64,000 nt of DNA from Panorpa germanica. Lineage: Eukaryota; Arthropoda; Insecta; Mecoptera; Panorpidae. Made by a program: the position numbers and the translations under genes. A model generated the notes under the pieces. It searched no databases and was not told the origin of the DNA. It saw only the letters and a program-made list of their open reading frames with translations. Of the stretch, positions 26,471 to 39,816 are shown piece by piece. Position 1 is the stretch's first letter. Each line of letters starts with the position of its first letter. Location of the stretch: contig OY783203.1 in NCBI GenBank assembly GCA_963678705.1, forward strand, positions 28,006,535 to 28,070,534, read 5' to 3'.

Positions 26471-29400
26471 ACAAAAGGGTCGAGTACCTACTCAGTCTCC
26501 AGTGTAACCTCCTTGTGCGTTGACGTTTTTGTTAGTTGTGTTTACTAAATAAATAAAAATAATTGAAAATGGTGTTTAAATAGACAAATGAAATTGACCT
26601 GAACAATAGACATTTGTGCGGCAGATCTTTGCGAGGCGCTTGTTCTTTGTGTAATTTATGTAAATTGAAGTAAGTATTTTTGATGATGATGGACGAGATG
26701 GACGAGGAAATTTTATGTTGGAGAATTTATAAAAGTTAACAAGCGCAAAGACGACAAAAATTAATGGTGATAAAGTAAGGTAGTAATTCTAGTGGGTTTT
26801 CTAAAGCGCGAGGTGCAAGATTCAAATACATATATTGTAATAACTTTTTCTACTTCGGTTGCGCGAGGATGCGAAGCACTTACAAAAGCGAGACCCCGGC
26901 TGGTTGCCCCGTTTGCCACCCCCTAAGGCCGCCTCTGCTGGTAGTAAAGTAATAGTAGATTTTAAAAAATATACATGGATACATAGATTATCATATTTTG
27001 ATGGTATAAATTTCAATATTTAAAACATAATTATACAAATATTTATATTTATAATATTTATTATATTATTAAACTAAATTTAAACGTTCCCGCTTCACAC
27101 CCTGCCGCAGTATCTTTGTCAAGGGTAAAAGGTTAAAGTCATAACACAAATAGTTGGTAAACAAATTATTATTTATAAAGGTTTTAAAATGTGCATATAT
27201 AAAACACGATAATCGTATATAAGTAAACCGATGGCGACATCTGATAAGATTCTGATTTTACACACGGAAAGACAATAGGATGCCACACAAAAACCATATA
27301 CAGAATTAAAGCGATGTGATATAATTTAAATACTGTTTCTTATTGCTGAGTCTGAGAAGTTACTTATAAAATATGCAAAGAATGAATCACTACTTGTTTT
27401 GTTTTTTTGCACTTTTTTTTTTATAATAGTGCAAAAAAATGTCCGTTTGTTTTAACACATGGTAAAGTATGTTACAATTAACCAATTGACATAGATTAAC
27501 CAATAGACAAGTAAAACAAATGTTTTAAAGCGAACTATCTATTTTAGAGGGGCTATTTTTAATTATCCCGAATTCTGTAAGGTCAATTTTGACTGGATAC
27601 TCATGACTCTTGCAAAAGCCTGAACTGTGATTGAAAATATAGATTCCGATGAAGCAATTGTGACTAGTTACAATGAGGTCTACAAAAAGAATAATGTATC
27701 ATTGTAGATACCATTAATTTCACTTTGTACTTACATTTTTTTTTACATAAAATTTTTTGTATATGTGTATTGGACAGAATTTTATATTTTGTCTAGAGCC
27801 CGATGAAGGTTTAAACCGGGCCTACGTGGCCTTTTTATGTTAGGAATACCTCTACCTAATAAGTTTTTATAATTATATGAACACACAATTAATACAACTT
27901 TGATAACAAATAAATTTAGAAAATATAGCGCTGGTTCGAGCATCGAGCCCGAAGATACCTACTTCATAATGTGGAATAACCTTAAAATATTCGTTTTCAT
28001 TATTTTGTCGAAATTTCTAGAAACGGTACCTTGTGCAAAAGTTGTTCAACGCATTGTAATTTTCCATTCACATTTTCGATATTTACAATTTGTACCAATA
28101 ACCCGTTAATCATACCTAAACTATAACATGAATCATTGATTGTTTGTGATAACAGACTGTTTGTGTTTTTCAAATAATGCTTTAAATATAAAAATAAACA
28201 TCGATGAAACATAAAATGAAATAAAGAATCTACAAGCTAATTACTAAACTGAAATACATTTTCAATTGTTTGAGAAAAATATTTTTAGGTGTTATTATTT
28301 AATTTGCATGTTTAACAATTTTATCATTTTTAACACATTCTTAATTATGCCTAAATAAATAACAAAATTGTTTACTTCTGCCAGTTGCAGATGCCTGTAG
28401 TGAAGATGGATTCACCGCTAAACTTAGTTAGGTGTATTTAAGGTTTATCCAACATTACAAAAGTTACTTGTTACGTACAAGAATATTAGTTAATATGGCA
28501 ACGTTTTATGATCCTTTTTACTGCTTTTTGAAAAATAAATATACCTTTTTGCGCATTTCCATACTTTTGAAAGTCCTTAAGTTATATTCGTCGAAAACTT
28601 TTGTATCTTGTTGATCAGAGGCGTAATCTTGACTCTCTTTCTCTAGTAATGTGATAAATGCTTTCAATCACACAAACAATTTGTATCCGGATTCAATTTT
28701 ATATTCAATTCTCTGTAAGGTTTGTATGTTTTTTTTAGAGAAAAGATAAATTTAATCGTTTAAAAACTTTCGAATAAAAATATATAACTGGGAATATGAC
28801 AAATGATAATTTTAAAATTATGTTGAATTATTTTATCAAAATGAAATTCTAATGAACTTAATATTTCCTTTGAACTGCATGTACAATTACAAGCATATTA
28901 TTGTTATTGTTATCTAAGACATAACATATATAAGATTATAAGAAATAAATAATAAGATTGATAATTCTAAACCTTCCTATATAGGTAGAATAATAATAAT
29001 TTTTGTAATTTTTACAATTTACAACAAGAGATATAATAGAAAATGTGTGTATACGTATGCTGAACCAAAAAAAAAGTGATTTACTGAACTCCAGCGACGT
29101 CATGTGACCAGAGCAGCACATTGTATACATTTTCAATGGCTTCAAATATTTAAAACCAATTGTATCTGAAGTTATATAAAACTGCGCTATATATTGATAA
29201 AGTTGTCTATCTAATCCTCAAATATCCAATTATTTTTATTTAATTCGCAATATCATAGAAGATATCAACGTTTAAAATAGGCATTTTTCCCATTTAATAA
29301 TTTAACTACTAGGGCAACAACAAAATTCAAACTTTAAATAGACATATATCCGTCAATTTTTGAATATTTAATAAAATAAAAACGCCGATATACGTTTATT

Positions 29401-29999
29401 AACCAATATTTCAATATAGAATTAAAAAATCGACCCCTAAACATGAGTTCATAACCCAGTTTCTCCCATTACTCATACTACACAAACGCACGACAACGTT
29501 GAATCATATTGCATCACAATGTCCGTAGTACAGGTGTGTTTGTGTGATTCAAAATACAAAACTATATGAATATAAAAATGAACTATCTATATTTTACCTA
29601 AGTTTTAGTAATGTACTCATATAATCTTAAACCTATCATTCTATGTGTCAGTATATTCGTACCTTTTGTTTCTCTTATTTTTCTTCTCCTATTATACAAT
29701 GATATATAAGACCACAAGAAATGTGACGCTTTTCTTATTATATTTATTTATAAGCCATGACAGCTTAAACTAGTTTGAATTCTCTTTTTTTTTTAGATAA
29801 CTTGTATATATTACTATAAATAGTGGACAAATCTTATTCTAACGTATTTCTACATATATGAAGTTATGTACAGTGTAGGATTTAGGTTGGTGGGGGCACA
29901 GACGCAGAAGAAATGTTGCCTCCCTACACTAAAAAACTACAGCCTTTTATATTAGTCAAACTGTCAAAAAGGCTTCACATGTCATTGCTTGATTTTTAT
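26471..29999. other. Non-coding with repeat debris
   Basis: 26890-26945 (GCTGGTTGCCCCGTTTGCCA, GGCCGCCTCTGC) is a GC-richer repeat end. 29160-29460 is a diverged relative of the GGGCTTGTGTCC MITE. Otherwise AT-rich without genes. Confidence 0.45.
27820..27965 (-). mobile_element. tRNA-derived SINE, degraded copy
   Basis: On the minus strand, GGTATCTTCGGGCTCGATGC and AACCAGCGCTATATTTTC recall the SINE head and core; the body is barely recognisable. Confidence 0.4.
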
Positions 30000-30004
30000 A
30001 TTAT

Positions 30005-30362
30005 ACTAGCTGTCCCGGCCACGCGTTGCTGTGACTAACGTTTTTGTCATATTACATTACATAGCGCCATCTATTGAATATTTACTCAATCTAGTCAACA
30101 GATTTCGATTTACTCAACAGAATATTTACTCAATCTAGTCAACAGATGTCGCCATCATCGTCGCCCGATGTCATATGTCATATACAGATAATTAATAGAC
30201 AAATAATTAGCAATAAGATAAATAAATTGAGATGTAAGCTATCCTATCTTTCAAGTTGGGTCAAACTGCACACGGTGTACAAATTTCATTAAAATCGATT
30301 AAGTAGTTTAGGAGTCCATAGCGGACAACACAGTGACACGTAATTTATATATATTAAGATAA
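30005..30362. repeat. Dispersed repeat starting CTAGCTGTCCCGGCCACGCG
   Basis: Starts ACTAGCTGTCCCGGCCACGC and ends GTAATTTATATATATTAAGA, a start and end style that I recall from repeats dispersed in many arthropod genomes. It contains a direct duplication (ATTTACTCAATCTAGTCAACAG twice, about 30079 and 30122). Confidence 0.5.
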
Positions 30363-30504
30363 TCTACATAAAAACAAAAAAGTGTTATTATTGTGTAACT
30401 AAATACTATCCTAAAACAAATAAAGTACCTACTATATAGAAAACAACTACAAAATGAAACTGTGTTTAAAAAGTAATATTACGATGATAATTATATCGCA
30501 TAAA

Positions 30505-31063
30505 CAAATTAGCGCTGCATTCAACCGTTCAGTAGGGAGCCGACCGCGCGAGTGACCCGCGCGGCATGGTATCTCGTTGAGCTACACCCCCCTCCCGGCT
30601 TGCCCGCAAGCACCACCTCTCTCCCGCCGCGCCGGCCAGCGCAGAGAGCGAGTTGGTTTTGTTTGGGAGTTATTTATCATTGTAATCTTTAAAGTTTTTT
30701 GTTGAAATACCATAAAAACGGTTTTTGTGAGTTAATCTTAAAAGATAGACATATACTATCGCGGACTGTTTTTTAGATCATTAAAAGAGCTATTATTCTT
30801 TAATACATATTTTTTGTGTATCTTGAACCGTTTTCACGGCGCACGCAACGGAAGGCTTCAAAGATGAAATAATTTCTCCCGTTTTTTACACATTTACCAC
30901 TATATCTTTGCTCCTATTGGTCGTAGCGTGATGTTATATAGCCTATAGCCTTCCTCGATAACTGGACTATCCAACACAAAAAGAATTATTCAATTCGAAC
31001 CAGTAGTTTCGGAGATTAGCGCGTTCAAACAAACAAACTCTGTCGCTTTATAATATTAGTATA
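30505..31063. repeat. Dispersed repeat with CpG-rich head and TTTATAATATTAGTATAGAT end
   Basis: A GC-rich block at 30511-30660 (GACCGCGCGAGTGACCCGCG) is followed by ACTATCGCGGACTG, CCTATTGGTCGTAGCGTGAT and the end GCTTTATAATATTAGTATAG. The 3' part resembles repeats I associate with Lepidoptera and other insects; this is recall, not a search. No ORF. Confidence 0.45.
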
Positions 31064-31577
31064 GATTCCAGCCCATTCCATTCCATCACTGTACAATTTT
31101 TGAATATTTTTCAGATACTCTAATAATTTAACGCAATAGGAAATGTATTGCGCTTTAAATTGTAGCTATATGAAGGTCGAAGGATATACTAATATAACAT
31201 TTAATAAACCCTCGACTCAATTTCTATGTAGTTTTAAATTAAGGTCTATCAAATGTTATTAACCAATTGTAACCAAAACAAATGCTGCTACTACATAGTG
31301 GCATTCATAGCCCATATATTTTGGACTTACACAATTCGTGGAACGATATTTATTTCATGGTTTTATTGTTGGACCAATTTATCATACGAGTAAGTATGCA
31401 TTATTTGCAATAAGTTTGCATTGTTTTATTTTATGTAATAATGACATTTTTTTATTTCAATATTTATTTGAGTTCATCAACTTTCGATAGTTACTAGCAC
31501 TTAAAATAATATATTCGTTTATAAACATTTGCAATACATACTTTTTAACTTATTTTTTGGGCGAATGTTGGTGCCCG

Positions 31578-32710
31578 GGCACCGTAAAGATTCAGAAAGT
31601 CTTTGAAATGGGCTTGTGTCCTCATTTTTTAGTGGTCGATTTTTCAATTGCTGATTGAAATTGATGTTAATAAATGTGTATTGGCGTGTCTATTTTATTA
31701 AATATCTAAATATTGACGGAGATATAGCAATTAAAAGTTTGAATTGTAGTTTTAGCGCTAGAAATGGTCGGCCATATTTGTATGACGTGAAATGCATTTT
31801 AACATCAGTTATTTGTTGAGTAGGTGCTGTGGTAATGTTCTGTAGCTGTTGGTAGTCAAATAATCAAGTCAAATCAAAGAATAATACGTTTTTATTTTAT
31901 TTAACCCTGCTAAGGCAGACATAATATTGAAATTTAATTGTTTTCTTGAAATAGCTGTAAATAATATTTGATATTTTGATATATAAATACATATAGCAGA
32001 GATTTATGAGCTGTAAGGTTGGTAGCGGTTATGATGTCACATGCATTTGGAATGTGTACAACGTTGAATCCTTTTAATAATTAAAGAGGCAAAATGACTT
32101 ATTTAATTGTTAATATCTCTTAACATATAAGGAGCTATTAAAAAATAATTGGACCTTTGAGGTTCTAGTAACCCACTTTATCAATCTATAGTACACTTTT
32201 ATAGAAATTAAGACATAGGACACAAGCCCATTCGTGAACTCAATATGATTTAAATATATATTTATTTCATACAAAGTTACATCGGGGTCGTAAATCCCAA
32301 CAGAATTACACAATTAAACACTTATCCTCATAATTAATAATAATGAATGTATATGAATGTCTTTATGTATATATTTTAATATTAAAGTGCACTTTTATTT
32401 AATACTTGTTATCTCGTTCAGAGCTGGTGTAAAAAGGGGTGATTTTTGTGAAACATATTTAACATTTTAAAATAGTAAAAAGAGGGGATGAATTTATAGT
32501 ACACTTTGTTGACACAGTTGACCGGAAATATGTAATCAAATTATTGGTAGTAACGAGAAATGTAAGTGCAGTTTTACACATCACACATCAAAACGTTCAG
32601 GCGACACTCACTGAAATAGATATACACTTTTGCTTTTAAAAACATATAAAATTAAGTTATGTCATAATTTCATTTTGATGCATGTTTTTGTCCACTTATA
32701 AACATCCAAA
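31578..32710. repeat. Dispersed repeat P, copy A (split by a MITE)
   Basis: Excluding the MITE at 31610-32229, this segment aligns with 56615-57870: CACCGTAAAGATTCAGAAAG, ATATGATTTAAATATATATT, ACACAATTAAACACTTATCC, AAATTAAGTTATG and TTTCATTTTGATGCATG are shared in order. It lacks the second MITE and the hAT MITE present in the other copy. Confidence 0.7.
31610..32229. mobile_element. GGGCTTGTGTCC MITE, copy 3
   Basis: About 620 bp, same ends and interior as the copy at 25524. It sits in a repeat whose paralogue at 56645-56648 keeps the uninterrupted AATT target. Confidence 0.8.
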
Positions 32711-32934
32711 ATAGAGAAAAAATTAGTTTCATTGATAAGGTCTTTTTAAAAGATTTTTAGTTATTTCTTTTATTAAATTTCCTTCAAACAATGTTTTTTA
32801 ATTGTTTTGTCCTATCTCTTATATCTTTCGATATATATTGATCTGCTAATATAAATCACTTTATCATGATTGTAGAAGTGTTGAAGCGAAACAAAGATAT
32901 TTTTGACATAAAAGGTATTTTTAAATATTATGCC

Positions 32935-33460
32935 TCGTACAGATTAGTGCTACATAAACATGCAACATATATATATTTTCATTCATAAGTTGACATTATT
33001 TAGACATGAATGTACTAAATGTGTTGTACTTTTAACGTACAGACACATGAACATGCGACACTAATAAAACCCTTATTTATGCTATTTTTAAAAATTCTAG
33101 GTAGTTTTTTTATGAAACAAAAATGTTTCAAAACGAAATCGGAACATCTAAAGAAAGTATGGTTTTGAATATGATCTCGATCAAAAGTGTCGAGGACCTA
33201 CTCAGTTTCTAGTATAAGCTCATTGTGCGTTGGACGTTTTTTTTAGTTCAGTTTAGAAAATAAATAAAAATAATTGCAAATGGTGTTTAAATGGACAAAT
33301 TAAATAGACCTGAACAAGAGCAGAGACTGAGCTTTATTACTTTGTTCTGTAAATATTTTTTTTCTAAAGCAGGTTGATTTGTTCGAAATATGAAAGCTTG
33401 TGACGTATTAAGTTGCATGTCGCACTAGTGTGGACGTGTTGTACAACTTCTTACAACAAA
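32935..33460. repeat. Repeat with GTGCGACATAAACATGCGACA motifs, copy 2
   Basis: Left part TACAGATTAGTGCTACATAA and right part TGCATGTCGCACTAGTGTGG are inverse-related, so a terminal-inverted-repeat transposon of about 520 bp is possible. The interior matches 26265-26520. Confidence 0.55.
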
Positions 33461-33689
33461 GGTATGTGTACGGGTCTTTAAATAAGCCTTAAATAGACAT
33501 AACTATGTTTAGAAAAATCTTTAAAGAGATTTCATTAAATTTTACTCTCCTAAAATACATTTCAGGTGTTATATTGAAATATGAAAACAACATGCAATAG
33601 TAATTTGCAATACACGGTATTTCTATCAGATATCTGTCTAATGCAACGTGTGATAAGGCGACATGATTTGCATCTGTATGGAGCGAATC

Positions 33690-34215
33690 TCCCATAATAA
33701 AATTTAGATATTGCGTGATAATTAATAATAATAATAGTCCCATAACGTCGTCTGCCGTCGTTGTGCCGCTGCCGTCTCGGCGCTATTCGTGTTCCCAGAA
33801 TATTCGTCGATGTTCGTTACCATGCCGGCGAGTCACTAGTCCGTCGATGCCTATATCGCCTAGCAGTATATCCAGTACATGTTGCAGTCAAGCATCAGTT
33901 CGTGCTAGGAGGTTGTCGCGGTAGTATTGAATTTGCTAGCTCTTGTAAACTCTACTACAATATACGACATCAATGACAGACCTCTTTTTCATCTTAATTT
34001 TTGGTTTTGTTGTGATTTTATACTAGAGGTGTGTCCATGACGATTTTGTTATTCTGTCAATTTGACATTGTCTGTGAATTAATTAAGTGATAAACCGTAC
34101 TTGTTAATTTATTAACATAAACGTGTAAATTAAATATAATCTGTTCATTTATTAAATTAAATAAGTGCTAAACATATTTATAATATAATTATTGTAAATA
34201 CACCTGTTGGTTTTT
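33690..34215. other. GC-rich block followed by AT-rich run, possible solo LTR
   Basis: 33735-33930 is far richer in G+C and CpG than its surroundings (GTCGTCTGCCGTCGTTGTGC), then the composition falls sharply, as in some BEL-type insect LTRs. I could not fix terminal repeats or a target duplication. Two overlapping short frames here reflect composition only. Confidence 0.25.
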
Positions 34216-34414
34216 TCTGTTGGGTTACTTCTTTAAACGCTGTTAATTTCGGTAAGCTAATTATATAATTATTATTTATTTATTTATTATTTACTGCGTA
34301 AAATGTCTATGAAATATTTCTACAATATGTTAAGCAACCACTTCGTTTTAATTATGTACATATTAAATTATTTATAATTATTATTTTATACCTTGTTATA
34401 TAAATTGATCTTCT

Positions 34415-34560
34415 CGGAGGCTGAGATCATTAGGCGCTGGCGCCAGGTTGCCATGCTTTCGAGTTCGATTCTCAAACCAGCACTATATTTTCTGAGTTTG
34501 TTTATGGTTTTATTTAATGGATTATATGCCATATATAATCATGAATTTATGGTGCCCTAA
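34415..34560 (+). mobile_element. tRNA-derived SINE, old copy
   Basis: GAGTTCGATTCTCAAACCAG, CTATATTTTCTGAGTTTG and ATATAATCATGAATTTATGG follow the SINE order B box, core, body. Confidence 0.5.
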
Positions 34561-34852
34561 TATGCAAAGTTTTGTGAAATATTTTACTGTCTTTTGATAA
34601 ATAAATTTACTCTTTTGCTTATTAGCACACTGATAACACTTCTTAAGAAACTTTTTTAAGCATTATAAAATGTTAAGTAGTATTTTAAGGATTACAGGGT
34701 TTTAGAATAGCTATAAAATAATATTAATAGAGTTTTGCTTAAGTAAAATATTACATTTCTGTTTAATGGGTTAAAATTGTTAAAACATAAGAGTTTACAT
34801 AAAAATTTGCTTTTGGTAAATGATTATAAAAAATATCTATCACAGGGTAGCT

Positions 34853-34995
34853 GAAAACGTTGGGATATTGACTCAAGCTTGTTTTATTTTCCGGTTCGAT
34901 TCCCAGGTAATTGCTGTATTTTCTGGCTTTCGTTTAATTGATTATACGCTAAAACTAATCATGAACTATTAGGCAACGGTGTACTGCACAAATTT
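34853..34995 (+). mobile_element. tRNA-derived SINE, old copy
   Basis: CCGGTTCGATTCCCAGGTAA, TGTATTTTCTGGCTTTC and AATCATGAACTATTAGGCAA reproduce the SINE layout some 430 bp after another degraded copy. Confidence 0.5.
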
Positions 34996-34999
34996 ACTC

Positions 35000-37900
35000 C
35001 CAAGCGTAGTGAGAGGTCTCCGGTGAAATTTAATTTATGATGCGTAATGCCAATACTTTTTGTTTATCGCTAATTATTACGAAAAATTAATTAATTAAAA
35101 AAATTAATTTTACAAATTATGCACTATACACGATAATAGACTTTTTAAATATTTATTTATATTATTATTTACATGTTGTATATTTCTATATTCATCTATT
35201 CAGGTGTTGAATCATTACAATATAGGCATACAGGTTGATTTGAACGGTGTGTTAGATGAAATGTTTTAAAAACAAAATCCATTTTTTCAGTTCATAAATT
35301 TATAGGAAGATATTCCTGTATAATCATACAAAAGTAATGTTTTTTCAAAATGTTCATTTTTAATTTTTTGCTGTTATATAAGGCCCTATAATACGAGAGG
35401 GATCGTTTATATCTAAGTCAATCTGCAGACAGCAAGTGTCACACTATTCTAACCCTATGTCCACACATGCGTGTTCGCTTAATCGTGCTCTTTGCTGATT
35501 ATCAGATTTGTACGCTTTAATTTAACTTAATGTTACTAGAGCGAAAACTTTCGTGTTCGTGAACAAATACATGAATCTTTACCCTGTGAACGCAAACCTA
35601 ACACTCTATTTAATACTAAGTTAATTCAGAGAACAGCAGGTGCGACAAAAGTGTAGTACGTCACTCCATATAGTATTAAAAAGTTCAAAAAAGCAAATTC
35701 TTTTGAAACCAATTTACGATTAAACAAACTTCTTGTGAACTAATAAACGATTCTAGTTGCAACTTACTATTTTTAAATAGCAACAATTTGTCTTAATTAT
35801 CTAAAGAACTTCTATAATTATTTAAGAAAATATTTGCATATCATTAGAATGCATTTATTGTGAATTAGTATAAATGTACTGAATTGTATAGCCACACTCA
35901 TTATCGGATAAAATGCCTGTATATACCTGTCAAATTAACATGAACAAATATTGAATTGTTAATACACATCTTGGTAAACATGTCTCAAATTGGTAGCTTT
36001 GTTTGTAGAATATCAAGCTTACAATTGTGTTTTACATTAAAGTTATTTCACTATAAAAATGATATAACGTTGTGTGACCTTTTTTCGATTACGAAATCTT
36101 GCGTACTGTTTCAGTTACACAATATATAATGATGTGGTAAATATCAGGATATTTATTAAAAAATATTTTATCTAATTTATTGTTTAATACATGTAATACA
36201 TTAACAATATTCGTTGCCTCTTATACATCTGTTATACCGAGTGATTAACGTATGGTGCTGCCGCAGCCACATAAATAAAACAATTGTGTACTATTTTATT
36301 AATAACAGAATAGCTAATAAAGTAACCTAACAATTTTGATTAAGCTGAGGGCTATAAAAACTCAATTTTAATAATTTGATACATTTATACACGATTTTAA
36401 ATTAGTCCGATATTAATTATTTTAATTGTTGTACTTCACATGCCAACAATTAGTATATTAAGCGCAGTTTTCTGTCAATAAATACGTCTAGACCTTAGCC
36501 GTGTAATGTTCTACTTTATTTGTACATCGATTAATGTGTTCTGAACAAAAACAAGAAAGGGTGCGCCATTACAATATGGTTCTACCTTTTAGTTGTTTTA
36601 TATTTAATAGTCTTGTAAGTTACATATATATTTAATGGTCAGATGGAACTTAAAATGAGAGTAGTATTTAAATAAACAAAGTTTATATATTATTTACATT
36701 ATCTTAAATTATTTTTCGGTCAAAATATTTAGTTACTCAAATAATTTATGGAATATATTTATACATAACCTGAATGTTAAATTCAGTGGGGCAATTAACC
36801 TGCGATTCTTGTGATAATTATTTACCTAATTACTGATAGCTGAACCTTTCTTATAGCTACACCAATAATAATATAGCAAAATCATTCGTTGTATTAAATG
36901 GTTTATAAATAAATATTAAATAATTTAAACATTTTCCTAATTTGACTTTTGAACTGTTGCAAATATTTTCAGATTATAACACTAATAAATTATGTTCAAT
37001 TGTTCATTTATTAATTTTTAAACATTTGCTAATTGTTAGTCAATAATTAGATATTGATTATTTCTTGAAAAATGTCAAGGATGATTGGATTGGAATTATT
37101 GGATATTAAAAAAATTATAGAAAGAGTTGAAATGGTATAGAAATTTTCCTTAGAATAAATATATTTTATAGGTTAATTTTGAGTACCCTTATTAAACAGA
37201 AACTATTATTATTATTTAAATATTTTTGTATGCAGAGGTGGCTAAAGAAGGCTCCTGTTTGAATATAGGCCACTAAAAATGGGTTAGGTACATGCGATAT
37301 ATTTTGCGTGGGAGGTAAAAAAAACCACGGTATTAAGCTTCAAATCATCATAGGTCTTGGTACGCACATATTATTAAACACATTTTTTTTTTACAAATAT
37401 TAGAATCTGTTGGATAATCACACAAGATAATTTAAATAATTAACGAAAATACAAGGATATTTGTAATTGACCTTGTATAAATCGTCAAATATTCTTTAAC
37501 TAGTCTACTGTCAAATTTGATTTTTTTTTTCTACATTTATAGCAATTCTAATAGAAATAAGTTATAATTTAAGAACACTTACGAAAACTTGATTGTCATA
37601 GAATAAAAGTTTCATGGAATGACAGTCTTAAATTAGTATATTTTGTGTTTATTCTATTTTATTAGTTATGTAAATATTATTATATAAGTAGTATATGCAT
37701 GAATACGATTATATATTCAGTTACGTGAGTTTAAGATCTATTTCATAAAAAAATATAGCTTTTAAATAAAAAGTGTTACCTAATGTAAAACGTTTTGTGA
37801 TCAATGTTATTGCCAAATCTATAATTTCAGTCAAAATTTTCATCTTTTAAATAAGTATTAAAAGCCATACTTTTAGAAATAGTTTGATTCTATTAAATAT

Positions 37901-38457
37901 AATTAATGAAGGTAAAAATTAATTTTACTTGATTTACCCTATCAAGATAATCCTTTAATCAGGCACTTCATTTAAAAAATAATAAAATTAATAAAAAAAA
38001 AAAAAATTTGCATTGTATGTAACTTTTTATTTTACTGGGCTTGAATAAAATATGTGTAATTCATTTATATCTTTTTTTGTTTTTTTCAATAAAAAATTTA
38101 ATTTTTTTATTATTTAATATTATATAATAACATACATCTACTATTTCAATTTTTAGTTTTAATTTTATATTTTAATGTTAAATTCTATTCAGGGTACTTT
38201 TCCCTTCGATTGTCACTAGTGTACCTTAAAAATTAAAACAGATGTGAACTTGCAATGCAGGAACTCTGTAATATGGTGATAAAATGACACAAATTATTGG
38301 AAAACCCAATAGTTTATGGGTAAACCCTATAGTAATGTGTAGTCGACTCAACATTAGCACGCGCTTGAAGAATGAAAAAAAACACTTAACATGATATTCA
38401 CTATATAACCACATTAAGAATTCTTAACTAAATTATTGTCATGAACAAATCAGCCGG
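35000..38457. other. Long repeat-poor, gene-poor AT-rich segment
   Basis: No open frame, splice-framed exon or repeat copy was recognised. It is the upstream flank of the PP1 glycogen-targeting gene and could hold its enhancers. Confidence 0.5.
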
Positions 38458-38677
38458 TATATAAATGGCATAGTACTTAAACGCTACGATTTTGACAGTT
38501 TCATGTTTGCATAGTTGTTAGGTAGATTACAGCTATCAATTAGGAAGCGTTTGATAACGTGATGATCAGCATCGGTCGATCACTCAGTCAGTCATACGTG
38601 CGCAATTCATAGTCTGGTTGTCAACGCGGCGCATCACGGATGTCTCATTGGTCAACATCAAATGACCTCTAAGCAAC
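38458..38677 (+). promoter_or_regulatory. Candidate promoter and untranslated first exon of the PP1 glycogen-targeting gene
   Basis: TATATAAAT at 38458-38466 is followed 30-40 bases on by a CAGT initiator-like site (about 38497), and a second initiator-like run TCAGTCAGTC occurs near 38586. The segment is less AT-rich than its surroundings and ends in a strong donor, CAAC|GTAAGT, at 38677/38678. Splicing to the acceptor at 39807 gives a 1130-nt intron. ATGs within the exon (38640, 38662) run into stops, so it would be 5' UTR with short upstream ORFs. This is inference from signals only. Confidence 0.4.
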
Positions 38678-39816
38678 GTAAGTCCTTCACTATGACACCT
38701 ATTTCTCTGGGAATCTTAACAATTTACGTCATTTTATTAGAGTCATAGATAAACCAAAGTAAAGATTAGTATAAAGGTAGTGATAAGAAATCAAAGTAAT
38801 TTTTGACAATCAAAATAATTCAAAGAAATAGATTTGTATGTTTTGATAAGTTTGACAATCTGTAGGTCAAAGATATTTATGAAGTATGCATATACGGGCT
38901 CATCCTTCGCTATTATAGATCCTTACGCGAGTAAGGAAACAAAATTACTTATCTCTGCTACCATTGTTACATTGCTTCGAACAGCTCACTCTTTTATTGA
39001 TTTATTGCATTAAAAATGTCACTTATTGGAGATCAAAATTTAATCCTTTACTATGGTCCACTTCGTAGTGCAACATATTTCACCTTCTTAGTGTAATAGA
39101 GGGCACAAAAGTTGCTGATCCTGAATTGTATTAAATATGGAAATATAATATTAATTGCAGACACCCGAATCCTAATACGAAGATAAAAAAAGTGCGCCTT
39201 GATAATGCAAGCGCTAATCATTTATTTTTCTAAGAATTCTAAATCTGAATCACAGAAACGATTTGTAATGATCCGTAACACATTAATAATTAAAAGTTGC
39301 ATTTATCTAAGAAATTGCACTTTAGTGTAATAATTATTGATACATTTTACGCTACAATCAAAATGAAAGATAAGTGTTTTATAAATAAAATATATGCCAT
39401 AATTATTCAAATTTAACGATTTATCTATCGTTAATAAGTGATTACGTTAATCTTAATCCATAACCTATACTATGATTTAAACATACCAAGAAATATTTCT
39501 GTTATCAAATCATTGGTTTGTTTGAAAGTTTATATTTTCTATCGCTTGAACTTTGAGTAACTTTAACACCATGACGCGATGGCATTGAACTAAGTAACCA
39601 GAGGTGGATGAATTACTTGATAGGGCATAAGCATTGCCCAGTTTTGAGGTCTCTTATTCTAATTTAAGTAATTTAACTAACTCGTATATTATATAAATTT
39701 ATCTATATATAAGCTGTTACAGGCCGCCTATGAGAATTATTTTTCCTAAGCTGTATTCGCTTAATTGTTTATTAACCTATTATTAATTGTTCCTTTTCTT
39801 GTTTCAGAGAGCCCCC

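Noticed and set aside
26690-26760. ATGATGGACGAGATGGACGAG start resembling a Harbinger-type transposase N-terminus
   Set aside because: Runs into a stop after about 17 codons and nothing downstream supports a transposase.
33715-33976. Overlapping Ser/Arg-rich short frames
   Set aside because: They reflect a GC-rich non-coding block; three frames are open at once.
34480-34500. Possible tRNA gene (GAGTTCGATTC B box)
   Set aside because: The B box belongs to a SINE; no acceptor stem or full cloverleaf is present. The same applies at 8650, 34910, 43340, 47455 and 59220.
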